From the NCBI RefSeq assembly GCF_900102695.1, contig NZ_FMVW01000010.1, positions 54,602 to 118,601 of the forward strand: 64,000 bases of DNA, in the 5' to 3' direction. The translations under genes were made by a program, and so were the position numbers. How positions within the stretch are numbered: position 1 is the stretch's first letter; each line of letters begins with the position of its first letter. The notes beneath the pieces were generated by a model. The model did no database searches. It saw only the letters and a list, made by a program, of their open reading frames with translations, and was not told the DNA's origin. This DNA comes from Afifella marina DSM 2698. GTDB taxonomy: Bacteria > Pseudomonadota > Alphaproteobacteria > Rhizobiales > Afifellaceae. Positions 43,783 to 53,301 of the stretch are shown here, piece after piece.

Positions 43783-45858
43783 ATGGCGGATGAACGTCCG
43801 AAAACCTCCTACTTGCATCACGGACCCGGCGGTGGACCTGCCGGCCCGGAGGAGGAGGATCCGCTCGTCGAGCTGGCGCGTATCGTCAGCGAAGACAGCT
43901 CATATTATCGTCCGTCGCCACGTGCCGAGGCTGCCCCGACAAGGCGGGAGCCCGACGTGGACGCGTTCTCGTCCGAGCTCGAAGCGGAGCTGATGCGGGA
44001 GTTCGAGCAATCGAACCGTGCGCGCCAGCCCGAGCGCTCCACGCCTGAGCCTTACACGCCCGAGCCGTACACCCCCAAGAGCTACACGCGTGCCGAACCC
44101 CGTTTCGTGCCCGAGCCTGCGCAAGAGCCGGAAGAGCAGGCGTATTGGCGGAGCCATGGGCCGCGCGCCGAGGAGCCGCGCGTCGAGCATCCTCTTTCAT
44201 CTCTGGTGACGAGGTTTCCGAGCGGCCCTGCCGCGGAGGAGGTCGATGACGAGCGCTCTTTCCCGGAGGATCGTTATCCGGCCTCTGATCCGTATGGCGC
44301 CTATGAGGATTCGCCTCAGTCTTCCGGTTACGAGGAGCCTCCGCAGGAGCCTTATGACGCTCCGGAGGGGGCGTACCCCGAATCCCATCGCAACGCGGCT
44401 CAAGACTTTGCTCATTGGATGGAGCATGAACTCCCAGGCGAACTCGCGGCCCAGTCGCAGAGGGAAGAGCCGTCATGGTCGGAGCCGCAGCACGGCGGTG
44501 CCGATTACGAGCGATCGGATTCGTCTGAGGATGAGCGTGTGCCGCAGCCGCGCGAGCCGCGTGCTCCTTATGTCCCACACGTTCAGGCCGGGGCTCCGCA
44601 TGCGGAGCGCGACTGGCCCGCGAGCGATGACCTGGCCGACACGCCCGAGCCGAGCCACGAAGAATTTCCGTTCCTTGTCGACAGTGATCCGCTCGTCAGT
44701 CGCGCCGATGGCGATCCCGATGGTCAGATCCGCATGGATGACGAGGGGGATGGCCGCAAGGGACGCCGCAAAGGTCTGATGGCGCTGGCGGCCGTCTTGA
44801 GTGTCGTCGTTGTCGGCGGCGGCGTCATCGCCATGCTCGGTGGGGGCGAGGGTGATTCGGATGGTTCCGTTCCCATCATCACCGCCGATGGCGGCGATGT
44901 GAAAGTGGCCGTCGAAAACCCGGGCGACAAGAAAGACGACGAGGTCGGCCAGGCCGTGTTCGACCGTGTTTCCGGTCGCGATCCCGAGACTGATGAAAAG
45001 CTCGTCGACCGCAACGAGGAACCACGAGAAATCGCTCGCATCGTGTTGCCGAACGCGCAAGACGGCGAGGGTGCCGATAATGGGGCCGTAGCGGCAGACG
45101 ACGACGGAAAGATCTCCGCGCGCATTTCGGACGATACGGCTGAGCCGCAGGTGGGGCCGCAGGTCACGCCAATTGGACCGAAGAAGGTCCGGACTTTGAC
45201 GGTCCGTCCCGATGGAACGATCGTCGAAAACACTCCGAGCAGCCAGTCCGCGACCTCGCAGCAGCCGACGGAGCTCGCAGGCCCTGCGCCGGCGACAGAT
45301 CCGCAGCCGGTCCAGGTGCAGAGCGTGCGCGTCCAGCCGGAGGACGGCGGTATTCCTGCGGATGAAAGCGCCGGAAACAACGCGCAAGCGAGCGCGCAGC
45401 CGAACGGGCTCGGCGAAACGCCGACATCCGCCGAAACTCCGAGCTTCGACATCGCGAACCTGCCGCAGGCACGGCCGACGGTACCGGATCTTGTCGCGCC
45501 TTCTCCCAGTTCGGCACAGACCGCACAGCAGCCAGCGGCTTCGGCCTCTTCCTTGACGGCGTCTGCGCCGTCTTCGAACGCGTCAGAGCCGCAGGTCGCC
45601 TCCACGGCACCGGCCGGATGGGCGGTTCAGGTCAGCTCCCAACGTTCAGAAGAGCAGGCCCGATCGTCCTACAGCAATCTGCAGCGGCGTTTCCCGCAGC
45701 TTCTCGGAGGCCAGGAGGCAGTGATCCTTCAGGCCGATCTCGGCGACAAGGGTATCTATTACCGTGTCCGGGTCGGTCCGATGGCTTCGCGCGAGGCGGC
45801 GATCTCGTTGTGCGAGAATCTGCAGAGCGCTGGCGGCAGTTGCTTCGTAACGCAGTAG
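43783..45858 (+). CDS. SPOR-domain inner membrane protein
   Basis: 691-residue bitopic protein. The first 325 residues are a Pro/Glu/Tyr/Ser-rich disordered cytoplasmic region with near-repeats such as TPEPYTPEPYTP at about residue 87. A single membrane helix follows (about 328-350, ALAAVLSVVVVGGGVIAML). Then comes a Pro/Gln/Ser-rich linker and a C-terminal SPOR domain (about 615-691, WAVQVSSQRSEEQA ... YRVRVGPM). SPOR domains bind denuded peptidoglycan at division sites. It lies between argS and nagZ, as in related genomes. Confidence 0.88.
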   Translation: MADERPKTSYLHHGPGGGPAGPEEEDPLVELARIVSEDSSYYRPSPRAEAAPTRREPDVDAFSSELEAELMREFEQSNRARQPERSTPEPYTPEPYTPKSYTRAEPRFVPEPAQEPEEQAYWRSHGPRAEEPRVEHPLSSLVTRFPSGPAAEEVDDERSFPEDRYPASDPYGAYEDSPQSSGYEEPPQEPYDAPEGAYPESHRNAAQDFAHWMEHELPGELAAQSQREEPSWSEPQHGGADYERSDSSEDERVPQPREPRAPYVPHVQAGAPHAERDWPASDDLADTPEPSHEEFPFLVDSDPLVSRADGDPDGQIRMDDEGDGRKGRRKGLMALAAVLSVVVVGGGVIAMLGGGEGDSDGSVPIITADGGDVKVAVENPGDKKDDEVGQAVFDRVSGRDPETDEKLVDRNEEPREIARIVLPNAQDGEGADNGAVAADDDGKISARISDDTAEPQVGPQVTPIGPKKVRTLTVRPDGTIVENTPSSQSATSQQPTELAGPAPATDPQPVQVQSVRVQPEDGGIPADESAGNNAQASAQPNGLGETPTSAETPSFDIANLPQARPTVPDLVAPSPSSAQTAQQPAASASSLTASAPSSNASEPQVASTAPAGWAVQVSSQRSEEQARSSYSNLQRRFPQLLGGQEAVILQADLGDKGIYYRVRVGPMASREAAISLCENLQSAGGSCFVTQ

Positions 45859-45886
45859 AACTCCACGCAGGATATCGAACTGAATG

Positions 45887-46912
45887 ATGGCGAAGGCCTT
45901 CGCTTGCGGCCTCGCCGGGCTCACGCTCGGCGAGGAAGAACGCGCTTTCTTGCGCGATGAAAAACCCTGGGGCGTGATTCTCTTTGCCCGCAACATCCAG
46001 GATGCTGGCCAGATCCGGCGGCTGACGGACAGCGTCCGCGAGACGCTCGATCGTCCGGACGTTCCGATCCTGATCGACCAGGAAGGAGGCCGGGTCCAAC
46101 GCATTCGCCCGCCGGTGGTGCGCTCCTATCCGCCAGCGAAGCGCTTCGGGGACATCTACAAGACGGATCCTGTTTCCGGAATCGAGGCGGCGCAGCTTGC
46201 CGCGAAGCTGATGGCGCTCGACCTCATCGAACTCGGCATCAACGTGGATTGTCTGCCGGTCCTCGATGTGCCGGTGCCTGGCAGTCACGATATCATCGGC
46301 GATCGCGCCTACGGCGACACGGTCGAGATGGTGGTGACGCTCGGCGGCGCCGTCATGGCCGGACTGAGTGCCGGCGGCGTGACGCCGGTGATCAAGCATC
46401 TACCTGGCCATGGTCGCGCGGCTTCCGACAGCCATGAAGAGCTTCCCGTCGTCGATGCGGATCTGGCGGCACTCGAGGCCGTCGATTTCGCACCGTTTCG
46501 AATGTTGGCCGCGCGCGCGTCCCTCGGCATCGTGGCCCATGTCGTCTATTCCGCAGTGGACGACGCCCAGCCGGCCACGCATTCCGCTGCAATCATCGCT
46601 AACATCATACGCGAGCGAATCGGTTTTGATGGTCTGCTGATGACGGACGACATCTCCATGAAGGCGCTGAGCGGCAGTCCAGCCGAACGCTCACGGCGTG
46701 CGATCGCCGCAGGCTGCGACGTCGTCCTTCACTGCAACGGCGAAATGGAAGAGATGCGCGACGTGGCGAATGCCGTTCCGGAGCTTTCCGGCGATGTGCT
46801 GAAGCGTGCCGAGACGTCCCTTCTTGGCAGCGTTGCCGATGTGGTCGGAGATCGGGCGTTCTTGCACGAGCGGTTGTCGCAGTTGTTGGGATCAGACAGG
46901 GTTGTTGGATGA
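45887..46912 (+). CDS. nagZ: Beta-N-acetylhexosaminidase
   Basis: 341-residue glycoside hydrolase family 3 enzyme of cell-wall recycling. Characteristic blocks are IDQEGGRVQRI, KHLPGHGRAASDSHEELP (catalytic histidine region), and the nucleophile region LMTDDISMKAL. It is cytoplasmic, with no signal peptide. Two ATGs in tandem (45884, 45887). The stop overlaps scpA (ATGA). Confidence 0.94.
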   Translation: MAKAFACGLAGLTLGEEERAFLRDEKPWGVILFARNIQDAGQIRRLTDSVRETLDRPDVPILIDQEGGRVQRIRPPVVRSYPPAKRFGDIYKTDPVSGIEAAQLAAKLMALDLIELGINVDCLPVLDVPVPGSHDIIGDRAYGDTVEMVVTLGGAVMAGLSAGGVTPVIKHLPGHGRAASDSHEELPVVDADLAALEAVDFAPFRMLAARASLGIVAHVVYSAVDDAQPATHSAAIIANIIRERIGFDGLLMTDDISMKALSGSPAERSRRAIAAGCDVVLHCNGEMEEMRDVANAVPELSGDVLKRAETSLLGSVADVVGDRAFLHERLSQLLGSDRVVG

Positions 46913-47706
46913 GTGTTGCGGCGGATGCTTTCGAGGAAGATACGCCCGTCGACGAGGCCGAGGTTCTGCTTGTCGACGTGGATGGTTTCGAAGGCCCGCT
47001 CGACCTGCTCCTCGCTCTCGCCCGCAGTCAGAAGGTCGATCTGACAAAAATTTCCGTGCTGGCTTTAGCCGAGCAGTATCTCGTTTTCATCGATCATGCG
47101 CGCAAGCTGCATCTGCAGATCGCTGCCGACTACCTCGTGATGGCGGCGTGGCTCGCCTATCTCAAGTCGCGGCTTCTTCTGCCCGATCCCGAACCGATGG
47201 AAGAACCGTCCGGCGAGGAAATGGCGGCGCGGCTCGCTTTCCGCCTGAAGCGGCTGCAGGCCATGCGCGACGCGGCCGAGAAGCTGTCGGACCGGGACAA
47301 GCTTGGTTCCAGCTTTTTCGAACGCGGCATGCCGGAAGCCATCGCGAGCGACCGGACAATGCGATGGGGGGCAGAGCTCTACGACCTTTTGCAGTCTTAT
47401 TCGGCTTTGCGTGCGCGCCAGTTTGCGAGCTTCGTGAAGGTGAAGAAGCGCAAAGTCATCGGTCTGCAGGAAGCACGCGATCGCCTCATGCGCCTGATCG
47501 GTGACGATGCGACCTGGATGCCGATGGATACGTATCTCACCGAGTTTCTGGCTAAGCCGGAACTGCGGGCGACAGCCCGGGCAAGTGCGCTCTCGGCAAG
47601 TCTCGAACTGGTGCGGGAAGGCAAGCTGGAATTGACGCAGTCATCCAATTTTGCACCTCTCTACGTGCGGCGGAGGTCTGCTTCGTTGGAGGCGAAGCGT
47701 GCCTGA
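46909..47706 (+). CDS. scpA: Segregation and condensation protein A
   Basis: 265-residue kleisin that bridges the SMC heads. The N-terminal FEGPLDLLLALARSQKVDLTKISVLALAEQY and YLVMAAWLAYLKSRLLLP are typical of ScpA. The C-terminal winged-helix part ends at about residue 250. It overlaps nagZ by four bases and scpB by eight. Confidence 0.95.
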   Translation: MSVAADAFEEDTPVDEAEVLLVDVDGFEGPLDLLLALARSQKVDLTKISVLALAEQYLVFIDHARKLHLQIAADYLVMAAWLAYLKSRLLLPDPEPMEEPSGEEMAARLAFRLKRLQAMRDAAEKLSDRDKLGSSFFERGMPEAIASDRTMRWGAELYDLLQSYSALRARQFASFVKVKKRKVIGLQEARDRLMRLIGDDATWMPMDTYLTEFLAKPELRATARASALSASLELVREGKLELTQSSNFAPLYVRRRSASLEAKRA

Positions 47707-48352
47707 TCTTTTTGCCAGCGGCAGCAATGTGACCAGCCTGTCGCCGGAGGATCGCCGGCTGCATCTGCGCATGCTCGAAGCGATGTTGTTCGCCTCGGCG
47801 AAACCCATGAGCGAGGCGGAACTGGCCGCGAAGATGCCCGAGGGCGTTACGGTCGACGTGCTGCTGCACGAATTGCAGACCGCTTATGCGAGCCGGGGCG
47901 TCAATCTGAGGCGCATCGGCGATTGCTGGGCATTCCGCACTGCGAGCGACCTCGGCTTCCTTCTACAGGAGCACAAGGTGGAGGAGCGCAAGCTCTCTCG
48001 GGCCGCGATGGAGACGCTCGCCATCATCGCCTATCACCAGCCGGTGACGCGTGCCGAGATCGAAGAGGTGAGGGGCGTCTCGACATCCAAGGGTACGCTC
48101 GACGTCCTGCTCGAGACCGGTTGGGTGCGGCCGCGGGGTCGCCGGCGTTCGCCGGGGCGCCCGCTGACTTTCGGCACGACGAACGAGTTTCTCGATCATT
48201 TCGGCCTTGCAGCAATCGGCGATCTGCCGGGTCTTCTCGACTTGAAGGCGGCCGGTCTTCTGAACGCAAACATTCCGCCGGGCTTCGAAGCGCCGCCTGC
48301 CTTTGGGAGCGAGGGGCTGCGGGACGACGAAGACCCTTTGGATGGCGACTGA
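47699..48352 (+). CDS. scpB: Segregation and condensation protein B
   Basis: 217-residue ScpB with two winged-helix domains; LRMLEAMLFASAKPMSEAELA and METLAIIAYHQPVTRAEIEEVRGVS are diagnostic. The start is the GTG at 47699 inside the scpA end. The C-terminal tail after about residue 190 is proline/acid-rich. Confidence 0.95.
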   Translation: MPDLFASGSNVTSLSPEDRRLHLRMLEAMLFASAKPMSEAELAAKMPEGVTVDVLLHELQTAYASRGVNLRRIGDCWAFRTASDLGFLLQEHKVEERKLSRAAMETLAIIAYHQPVTRAEIEEVRGVSTSKGTLDVLLETGWVRPRGRRRSPGRPLTFGTTNEFLDHFGLAAIGDLPGLLDLKAAGLLNANIPPGFEAPPAFGSEGLRDDEDPLDGD

Positions 48353-48719
48353 CGGATTGATACGCCAAGCCAGCGATTCTCGGGAATCAGCGCATTTTTC
48401 ACCAATTCCGATCTGCGGCAAAACGCCGGCTATTCCAGCCTCAATCTCACCGCTCTTGTGGATGAGGGTCGTTTGCCACGGCGGACCCTACGGAAGGTTT
48501 CGCCCCTTTCGGACGGCGCAGAATTCGATGTGGCTTTGAATGATCGGGCCACTTATATCACTCCGGGACTGTTTGGAGGAAACGCTGGTCGCCGCATCTC
48601 AATGCCTGTCGCAGTTTCGTGACGGGACAGGGGATCGGAGAAGAGGGCGAGTTGATGCGAATCCGACGATTTGCAATAGTCCCGCGACCGGCCGTGGCGA
48701 GTTTTGAAAGGTTTATCCT
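48353..48719 (+). other. scpB-tatA spacer with 89-codon open frame, in frame with scpB
   Basis: Directly after the scpB TGA the same frame stays open to a TGA at 48620. No good start codon is seen. The reading GYSSLNLTALVDEGRLPRR and, later, TPGLFGGNAG recalls the C-terminal part of type IV prepilins (tyrosine-leader, GxxP, then GG), so this may be a gene remnant. It may also be chance in GC-rich DNA. The rest of the spacer (48623-48719) ends with the AAAGG ribosome site of tatA. Confidence 0.25.
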
Positions 48720-48947
48720 ATGTCGATAGGCTTCTGGCAGATCGTTATCATCGCGATCATCATCGTGCTCCTGTTCGGGCGCGGAAAGATCTCTGACCTG
48801 ATGGGTGATGTCGCTAAAGGCATCAAGAGCTTCAAGACGGGCTTGCAGGAGGACGACGATACCACGTCGACGAACCAGTCCCGGACCATCGAGCACAACG
48901 ACCCTGCCAGCGTGGAGCCGGCGGAGAAGAAGAACAAGGTCGGCTAA
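48720..48947 (+). CDS. tatA: Twin-arginine translocase subunit TatA
   Basis: 75-residue single-span protein. The hydrophobic N-terminus [18 protein letters not shown], the FGRGKI hinge and the amphipathic helix [17 protein letters not shown] are typical; the acidic tail is variable. TatA forms the pore with TatBC for folded proteins. First gene of tatABC. Confidence 0.96.
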   Translation: MSIGFWQIVIIAIIIVLLFGRGKISDLMGDVAKGIKSFKTGLQEDDDTTSTNQSRTIEHNDPASVEPAEKKNKVG

Positions 48948-48995
48948 CAGCATCGGCCACGGCGAACCCGACACAATCTATGTTTGAGCTCGGCC

Positions 48996-49517
48996 ATGTT
49001 TGATATCGGCTGGACCGAACTGGTGGTGATCGCCGGCGTGGCGATTATCGTCGTCGGGCCGAAAGATCTGCCTGGGATGCTGCGCACGTTCGGCAAGACG
49101 ATGGGCCAGATCCGTCGCACTGCGAACGATTTCAAGCGCCAGCTGGACGATGCTCTGAAAGAGGCCGAGCAACAGGCCGGGTTGGAGGAAACCCGGAAGT
49201 CGCTGCAGTCGATTTCCAAGATGGATCCCCTCGCCGGCGTCAAAAAAGACGTCGAGGCCGCCGCCAATCGGACGGGTCAGAAGCCGGCGGCCGAGACTGT
49301 GCCATCCGCTCTCGCGCCCGCGGAGGAGGAGGCCTCCCCGTCGGCAGAACCCGCATCAGGCGAAGCTGCAGTGACGGAGCCCACGGAGGACGTGGATGAT
49401 CGCCCGGCACCGGCGGAAGAAAAGGTGCAAGACGTGGCGTCGAGCAAGGACGACGGGGCGGCCGAAGAAGCCCCCGACAACAGAGGCGGAAGCCCGCGCA
49501 CGAGCGACGCAGCATGA
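48996..49517 (+). CDS. tatB: Twin-arginine translocase subunit TatB
   Basis: 173-residue protein with the TatB N-terminus MFDIGWTELVVIAGVAIIVVGPKDLP and a long amphipathic helix, then a Pro/Glu/Ala-rich tail. An upstream TTG at 48984 would add four residues; the ATG at 48996 fits the family exactly. The stop overlaps tatC. Confidence 0.95.
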   Translation: MFDIGWTELVVIAGVAIIVVGPKDLPGMLRTFGKTMGQIRRTANDFKRQLDDALKEAEQQAGLEETRKSLQSISKMDPLAGVKKDVEAAANRTGQKPAAETVPSALAPAEEEASPSAEPASGEAAVTEPTEDVDDRPAPAEEKVQDVASSKDDGAAEEAPDNRGGSPRTSDAA

Positions 49518-50299
49518 GCGACGACGATATCGAAGCCTCACGAGCGCCGTTGATCGAGCATCTGATCGAACTGCGTCAGCGTCTTCTGCGTGCCTTGATC
49601 GCAATCGCGATCGCCTTCGTGGTCTGCTTCTATTTTGCCGATCAGATCTTCAATCTTCTGATCATTCCCTATGAGCGGGCAGCGGGTGCGGACCGCAGCA
49701 TCCGTCTGATCTTCACGGCTCCGCAGGAATATTTTTTCACGCAGATGAAGCTTGCCTTCTTCGGCGCGCTCTTTCTGGCCTTCCCGGTCATCGCCAACCA
49801 AATCTACAAATTTGTGGCGCCGGGGCTCTACAAGCATGAGCGTCAGGCGTTCTACCCCTACCTGATCGCCACGCCGATCCTCTTCATTATCGGAGCGGCG
49901 CTCGTTTATTTCGCGGTGATGCCGCTTGCGCTCGCCTTCTTCCTCTCGATGGAACAGACGGGTGGCGCCGGGCGCGCATCGATCGAGCTTCTGCCGAAGG
50001 TGAACGAGTATCTCAGCCTCATCATGACGCTGATTTTTGCCTTCGGCCTCGTGTTCCAGCTTCCGGTCGTCCTGACGCTTCTCGGCCGCGTCGGGATCGT
50101 CGATGCGGCGATCCTCAAAGCCAAGCGCAAATACGCCATCATGATCGCCTTCATCCTGGCGGCGATCCTTACGCCGCCTGATCCGATCAGCCAGATCGGT
50201 CTCGCGTTGCCGACAATTCTTCTCTACGAAATCTCCATCTACGCCGTTCGACGGGTGGAACTGAAGAATGCTGCAAGGGACGAGGAAGCTGCGACATAG
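49514..50299 (+). CDS. tatC: Twin-arginine translocase subunit TatC
   Basis: 261-residue protein with six membrane helices; the N-terminal LIEHLIELRQRLLRALIAI, which binds the twin-arginine signal, and the APQEYFFTQMKLAFFGALFLAFP and ILTPPDPISQ segments are characteristic. It overlaps tatB (ATGA). Confidence 0.97.
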   Translation: MSDDDIEASRAPLIEHLIELRQRLLRALIAIAIAFVVCFYFADQIFNLLIIPYERAAGADRSIRLIFTAPQEYFFTQMKLAFFGALFLAFPVIANQIYKFVAPGLYKHERQAFYPYLIATPILFIIGAALVYFAVMPLALAFFLSMEQTGGAGRASIELLPKVNEYLSLIMTLIFAFGLVFQLPVVLTLLGRVGIVDAAILKAKRKYAIMIAFILAAILTPPDPISQIGLALPTILLYEISIYAVRRVELKNAARDEEAAT

Positions 50300-50452
50300 T
50301 CGGGTGAACCTGGTCTTGGACGGCTGAAGTCATCCGGATCTGCGGATCTTCCTCAACGCGAGACTTGACCGCTGCCGTCGTTGCGTTACGCCCTGCGGCC
50401 ATAGACAAGCACGCGGAGTCGCCGCAAGGCGTCCAGCAGAGGTTCGCGAAAG

Positions 50453-51754
50453 ATGCTCGACATCACATGGATTCGCCAAGATCCGCAGGCGCTCGACCGC
50501 GCTCTCGCCGATCGAGGGGCGGAGCCGGCCGCTCAACGCCTGATCGATATCGACGATGAGCGGCGCGCTCATATCCGTCAATTGCAGGAAGCGCAGAACG
50601 CGCGCAATCAGGCTTCGAAACAGATCGGCAAGGCGAAGGCTTCGGGTGATGAGGCCGCGGCCCAAAACCTTATCGACGAGGTCGCCAAGCTGAAGAGTGC
50701 CATACAGGAAGGCGAAGCCCTGGAGCGCACACTCGAGGAAGCGCTACGGACGGCACTCGCCGAACTTCCGAACGTGCCACTGCCGGATGTGCCCGTCGGG
50801 CCCGACGAGACAGCCAATGTCGAGCTGCGGCTCGTCGGCGACCCTGTGTTGAGCGATAGCGCGCCGGAACATTACGAAATCGGCGAGGCCTTGGGCCTGA
50901 TGGATTTCGAAAGTGCGGCGAAACTCTCAGGCTCGCGCTTCGTCGTGCTCAAGGGCCAGCTTGCGCGCCTGGAGCGGGCGCTCGGCCAGTTCATGCTCGA
51001 TCTTCATACGAGCGAGCACGGCTATACCGAGGTCGCTCCGCCGATCCTCGTGCGGGACGATGCGCTTTTCGGCACCGCCCAGCTGCCGAAGTTTGCCGAG
51101 GATTCCTACGCAACTGCAGCCGTCGATGACGATGAAGCCTCGGCGGCGCGTCTCTGGCTCATTCCGACGGCGGAAGTGCCGCTCACCAATCTCGTGCGCG
51201 AAACGATCCTCGACGAATCGGAGCTGCCATTGCGCTTCACGGCGCTGACGCCCTGTTTCAGGTCCGAAGCGGGTTCGGCCGGGCGCGATACCCGCGGCAT
51301 GCTGCGACAGCATCAGTTCAACAAAGTGGAGCTCGTTTCCATCACCAGCCAGGAGGCGAGCCTCGAAGAGCATGAGCGCATGACGGCGTGCGCTGAGACG
51401 GTGCTCAAAAAGCTGGAACTGCCTTATCGCGTCGTCGTCCTCTCGACGGGTGACATGGGATTTGCCGCGCGGCGCACTTACGACATCGAAGTCTGGCTGC
51501 CGGGGCAGGGTGCCTACCGGGAAATCTCGTCGTGTTCGGTGTGCGGCGACTTTCAGGCGCGTCGGATGAACGCGCGCTACCGGGCCGAAGGCGAAAAGCA
51601 GCCGCGCTTCGTGCATACCTTGAACGGTTCCGGCGTGGCGGTCGGTCGGGCGCTGATCGCCGTCATGGAGAATTACCGCAACGACGACGGGTCGATCACC
51701 GTGCCGGAGGTGCTGCGGCGCTATATGGGCGGCATGGAGCGGATCGGCGCATGA
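50453..51754 (+). CDS. serS: Seryl-tRNA synthetase
   Basis: 433-residue class II synthetase with an N-terminal antiparallel coiled-coil arm (about residues 30-110) and class II motifs: [24 protein letters not shown] (motif 2) and [16 protein letters not shown] (motif 3). The stop overlaps surE by four bases. Confidence 0.97.
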   Translation: MLDITWIRQDPQALDRALADRGAEPAAQRLIDIDDERRAHIRQLQEAQNARNQASKQIGKAKASGDEAAAQNLIDEVAKLKSAIQEGEALERTLEEALRTALAELPNVPLPDVPVGPDETANVELRLVGDPVLSDSAPEHYEIGEALGLMDFESAAKLSGSRFVVLKGQLARLERALGQFMLDLHTSEHGYTEVAPPILVRDDALFGTAQLPKFAEDSYATAAVDDDEASAARLWLIPTAEVPLTNLVRETILDESELPLRFTALTPCFRSEAGSAGRDTRGMLRQHQFNKVELVSITSQEASLEEHERMTACAETVLKKLELPYRVVVLSTGDMGFAARRTYDIEVWLPGQGAYREISSCSVCGDFQARRMNARYRAEGEKQPRFVHTLNGSGVAVGRALIAVMENYRNDDGSITVPEVLRRYMGGMERIGA

Positions 51755-52539
51755 AAATTCTCGTCACCAACGATGATGGAATCCATGCTCCGGGCCTGAA
51801 GGTCGCAGAGGAGATCGCACGCGCGCTTTCCGACGATGTGTGGGTGGTCGCGCCGGAGACAGATCAATCGGGCGTGGCGCATGCGTTGACCCTGAGCGAC
51901 CCTTTGCGCTTGCGGGAGGTCGACGAGCGCCATTTCGCCGTGCGCGGAACGCCGACGGATTGCGTGATCATGGCCTCGAAGGTCGTCATCGGCGAAAAGC
52001 CGGACCTGGTGATCTCTGGCGTGAACCGGGGACAGAACATCGCCGACGATGTGAGCTATTCCGGTACGGTTGCCGGTGCGATCGAAGGGACGATCCTCGG
52101 GATCCGCTCCTTCGCTCTGTCGCAGGCGTTCGGGGCGGACACGATCGACGATCCGAGATGGGATTGCGCCCGAGCTCATGCCCCTGGGATCATCGAGCGC
52201 GTACTCGGTCTGCAATTGCCGTCAGGCGTTCTCATCAACGTCAATTTCCCCAACCGTTCAGCTGAGGACGTTTCGGGCGTTCTCCTCACGCGTCAGGGCA
52301 AGCGCGCTGCCGATTGGATGCATATCGACGAACGTCGCGATGGGCGCGGGCGGCCGTATTTTTGGATCGCCTTCAAGCACTCGAAGATGGAGCCGCCCCC
52401 GGAAACCGATCTGGCGGCGCTCGCTCAGGGCTATATCTCCGTCACGCCCTTGTCTCTCGACATGACCGATGAACCTGCCCGCCAGGAGCTCACACGCCAT
52501 TTCACGGCTCCAAGCGGGGCAAACCGGGCCTCTTCGTGA
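51751..52539 (+). CDS. surE: 5'-nucleotidase SurE
   Basis: 262-residue survival protein SurE, a metal-dependent nucleoside monophosphate phosphatase. The N-terminal [16 protein letters not shown] carries the DD metal site, and [22 protein letters not shown] carries the conserved Asn and SGT. It overlaps serS before and pcm after it. Confidence 0.96.
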   Translation: MKILVTNDDGIHAPGLKVAEEIARALSDDVWVVAPETDQSGVAHALTLSDPLRLREVDERHFAVRGTPTDCVIMASKVVIGEKPDLVISGVNRGQNIADDVSYSGTVAGAIEGTILGIRSFALSQAFGADTIDDPRWDCARAHAPGIIERVLGLQLPSGVLINVNFPNRSAEDVSGVLLTRQGKRAADWMHIDERRDGRGRPYFWIAFKHSKMEPPPETDLAALAQGYISVTPLSLDMTDEPARQELTRHFTAPSGANRASS

Positions 52540-53207
52540 GCGACGATCCTGACATCGAGGCAGATCCTGAGGCGCGTGTTCGGCTGGCCAGCCTCATTCT
52601 GAGGCTGCGCGAACTCGGCATTTCGGACCGAAAGGTGCTCGGGGCGATCGAGACGGTGCCGCGCGAGGCTTTCGTCCCGGATCTGTATCGAGACGATGCC
52701 TATCTCGATCGCGCCTTGCCGATCGAATGCGGGCAGACCATCAGTGCGCCTTCGGTGGTGGCGATGATGACGACAGCGCTCGAACTCGAACCACGTCACC
52801 ATGTTCTCGAGATCGGCACCGGCTCCGGGTACCAGGCCGCCATTCTCGCGAGGTTGTCGCGCCGGGTGACCACGCTTGAGCGCTATCGGACGCTGTTGGA
52901 ACTGGCGCAGACGCGCTGGGATCTTCTCGGCATCACCAATATCGCCGGCATCGTCGCAGACGGGTCGAAGGGATGGCAGACACAGGCCCCCTTCGATCGG
53001 ATCCTGGTCACCGCTGCAGCGGCCGTTGCGCCCGCCAAACTCGTCGCACAGCTGGTCGATGGCGGCATTCTCGTTGCGCCGGTCGGACCGGTCGATGCCG
53101 TGCAGAGGCTGACGCTTTTTCGCAAAGAGGGGACGCGGGTGGACACCCGCGATCTCGGTGCCGTCCGTTTCGTGCCGCTGATCGAAGGCATCGCCCGCAA
53201 TCTTTGA
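52536..53207 (+). CDS. pcm: Protein-L-isoaspartate O-methyltransferase
   Basis: 223-residue repair methyltransferase. The start is a GTG overlapping the surE stop. SAM-binding block [18 protein letters not shown] is at about residues 90-107, after [16 protein letters not shown]. The surE-pcm pairing is conserved. It is the second member of the family in this window and the more typical one. Confidence 0.95.
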   Translation: MSDDPDIEADPEARVRLASLILRLRELGISDRKVLGAIETVPREAFVPDLYRDDAYLDRALPIECGQTISAPSVVAMMTTALELEPRHHVLEIGTGSGYQAAILARLSRRVTTLERYRTLLELAQTRWDLLGITNIAGIVADGSKGWQTQAPFDRILVTAAAAVAPAKLVAQLVDGGILVAPVGPVDAVQRLTLFRKEGTRVDTRDLGAVRFVPLIEGIARNL

Positions 53208-53301
53208 TTTTGGTTCGTTTTGCCGGCGTCCCTTAACGCCTTTTCAATGTTAATGCTTTTACATCACGTCAGCATCCCCAATGCCTGCGTGAGTTTGTTC
53301 G

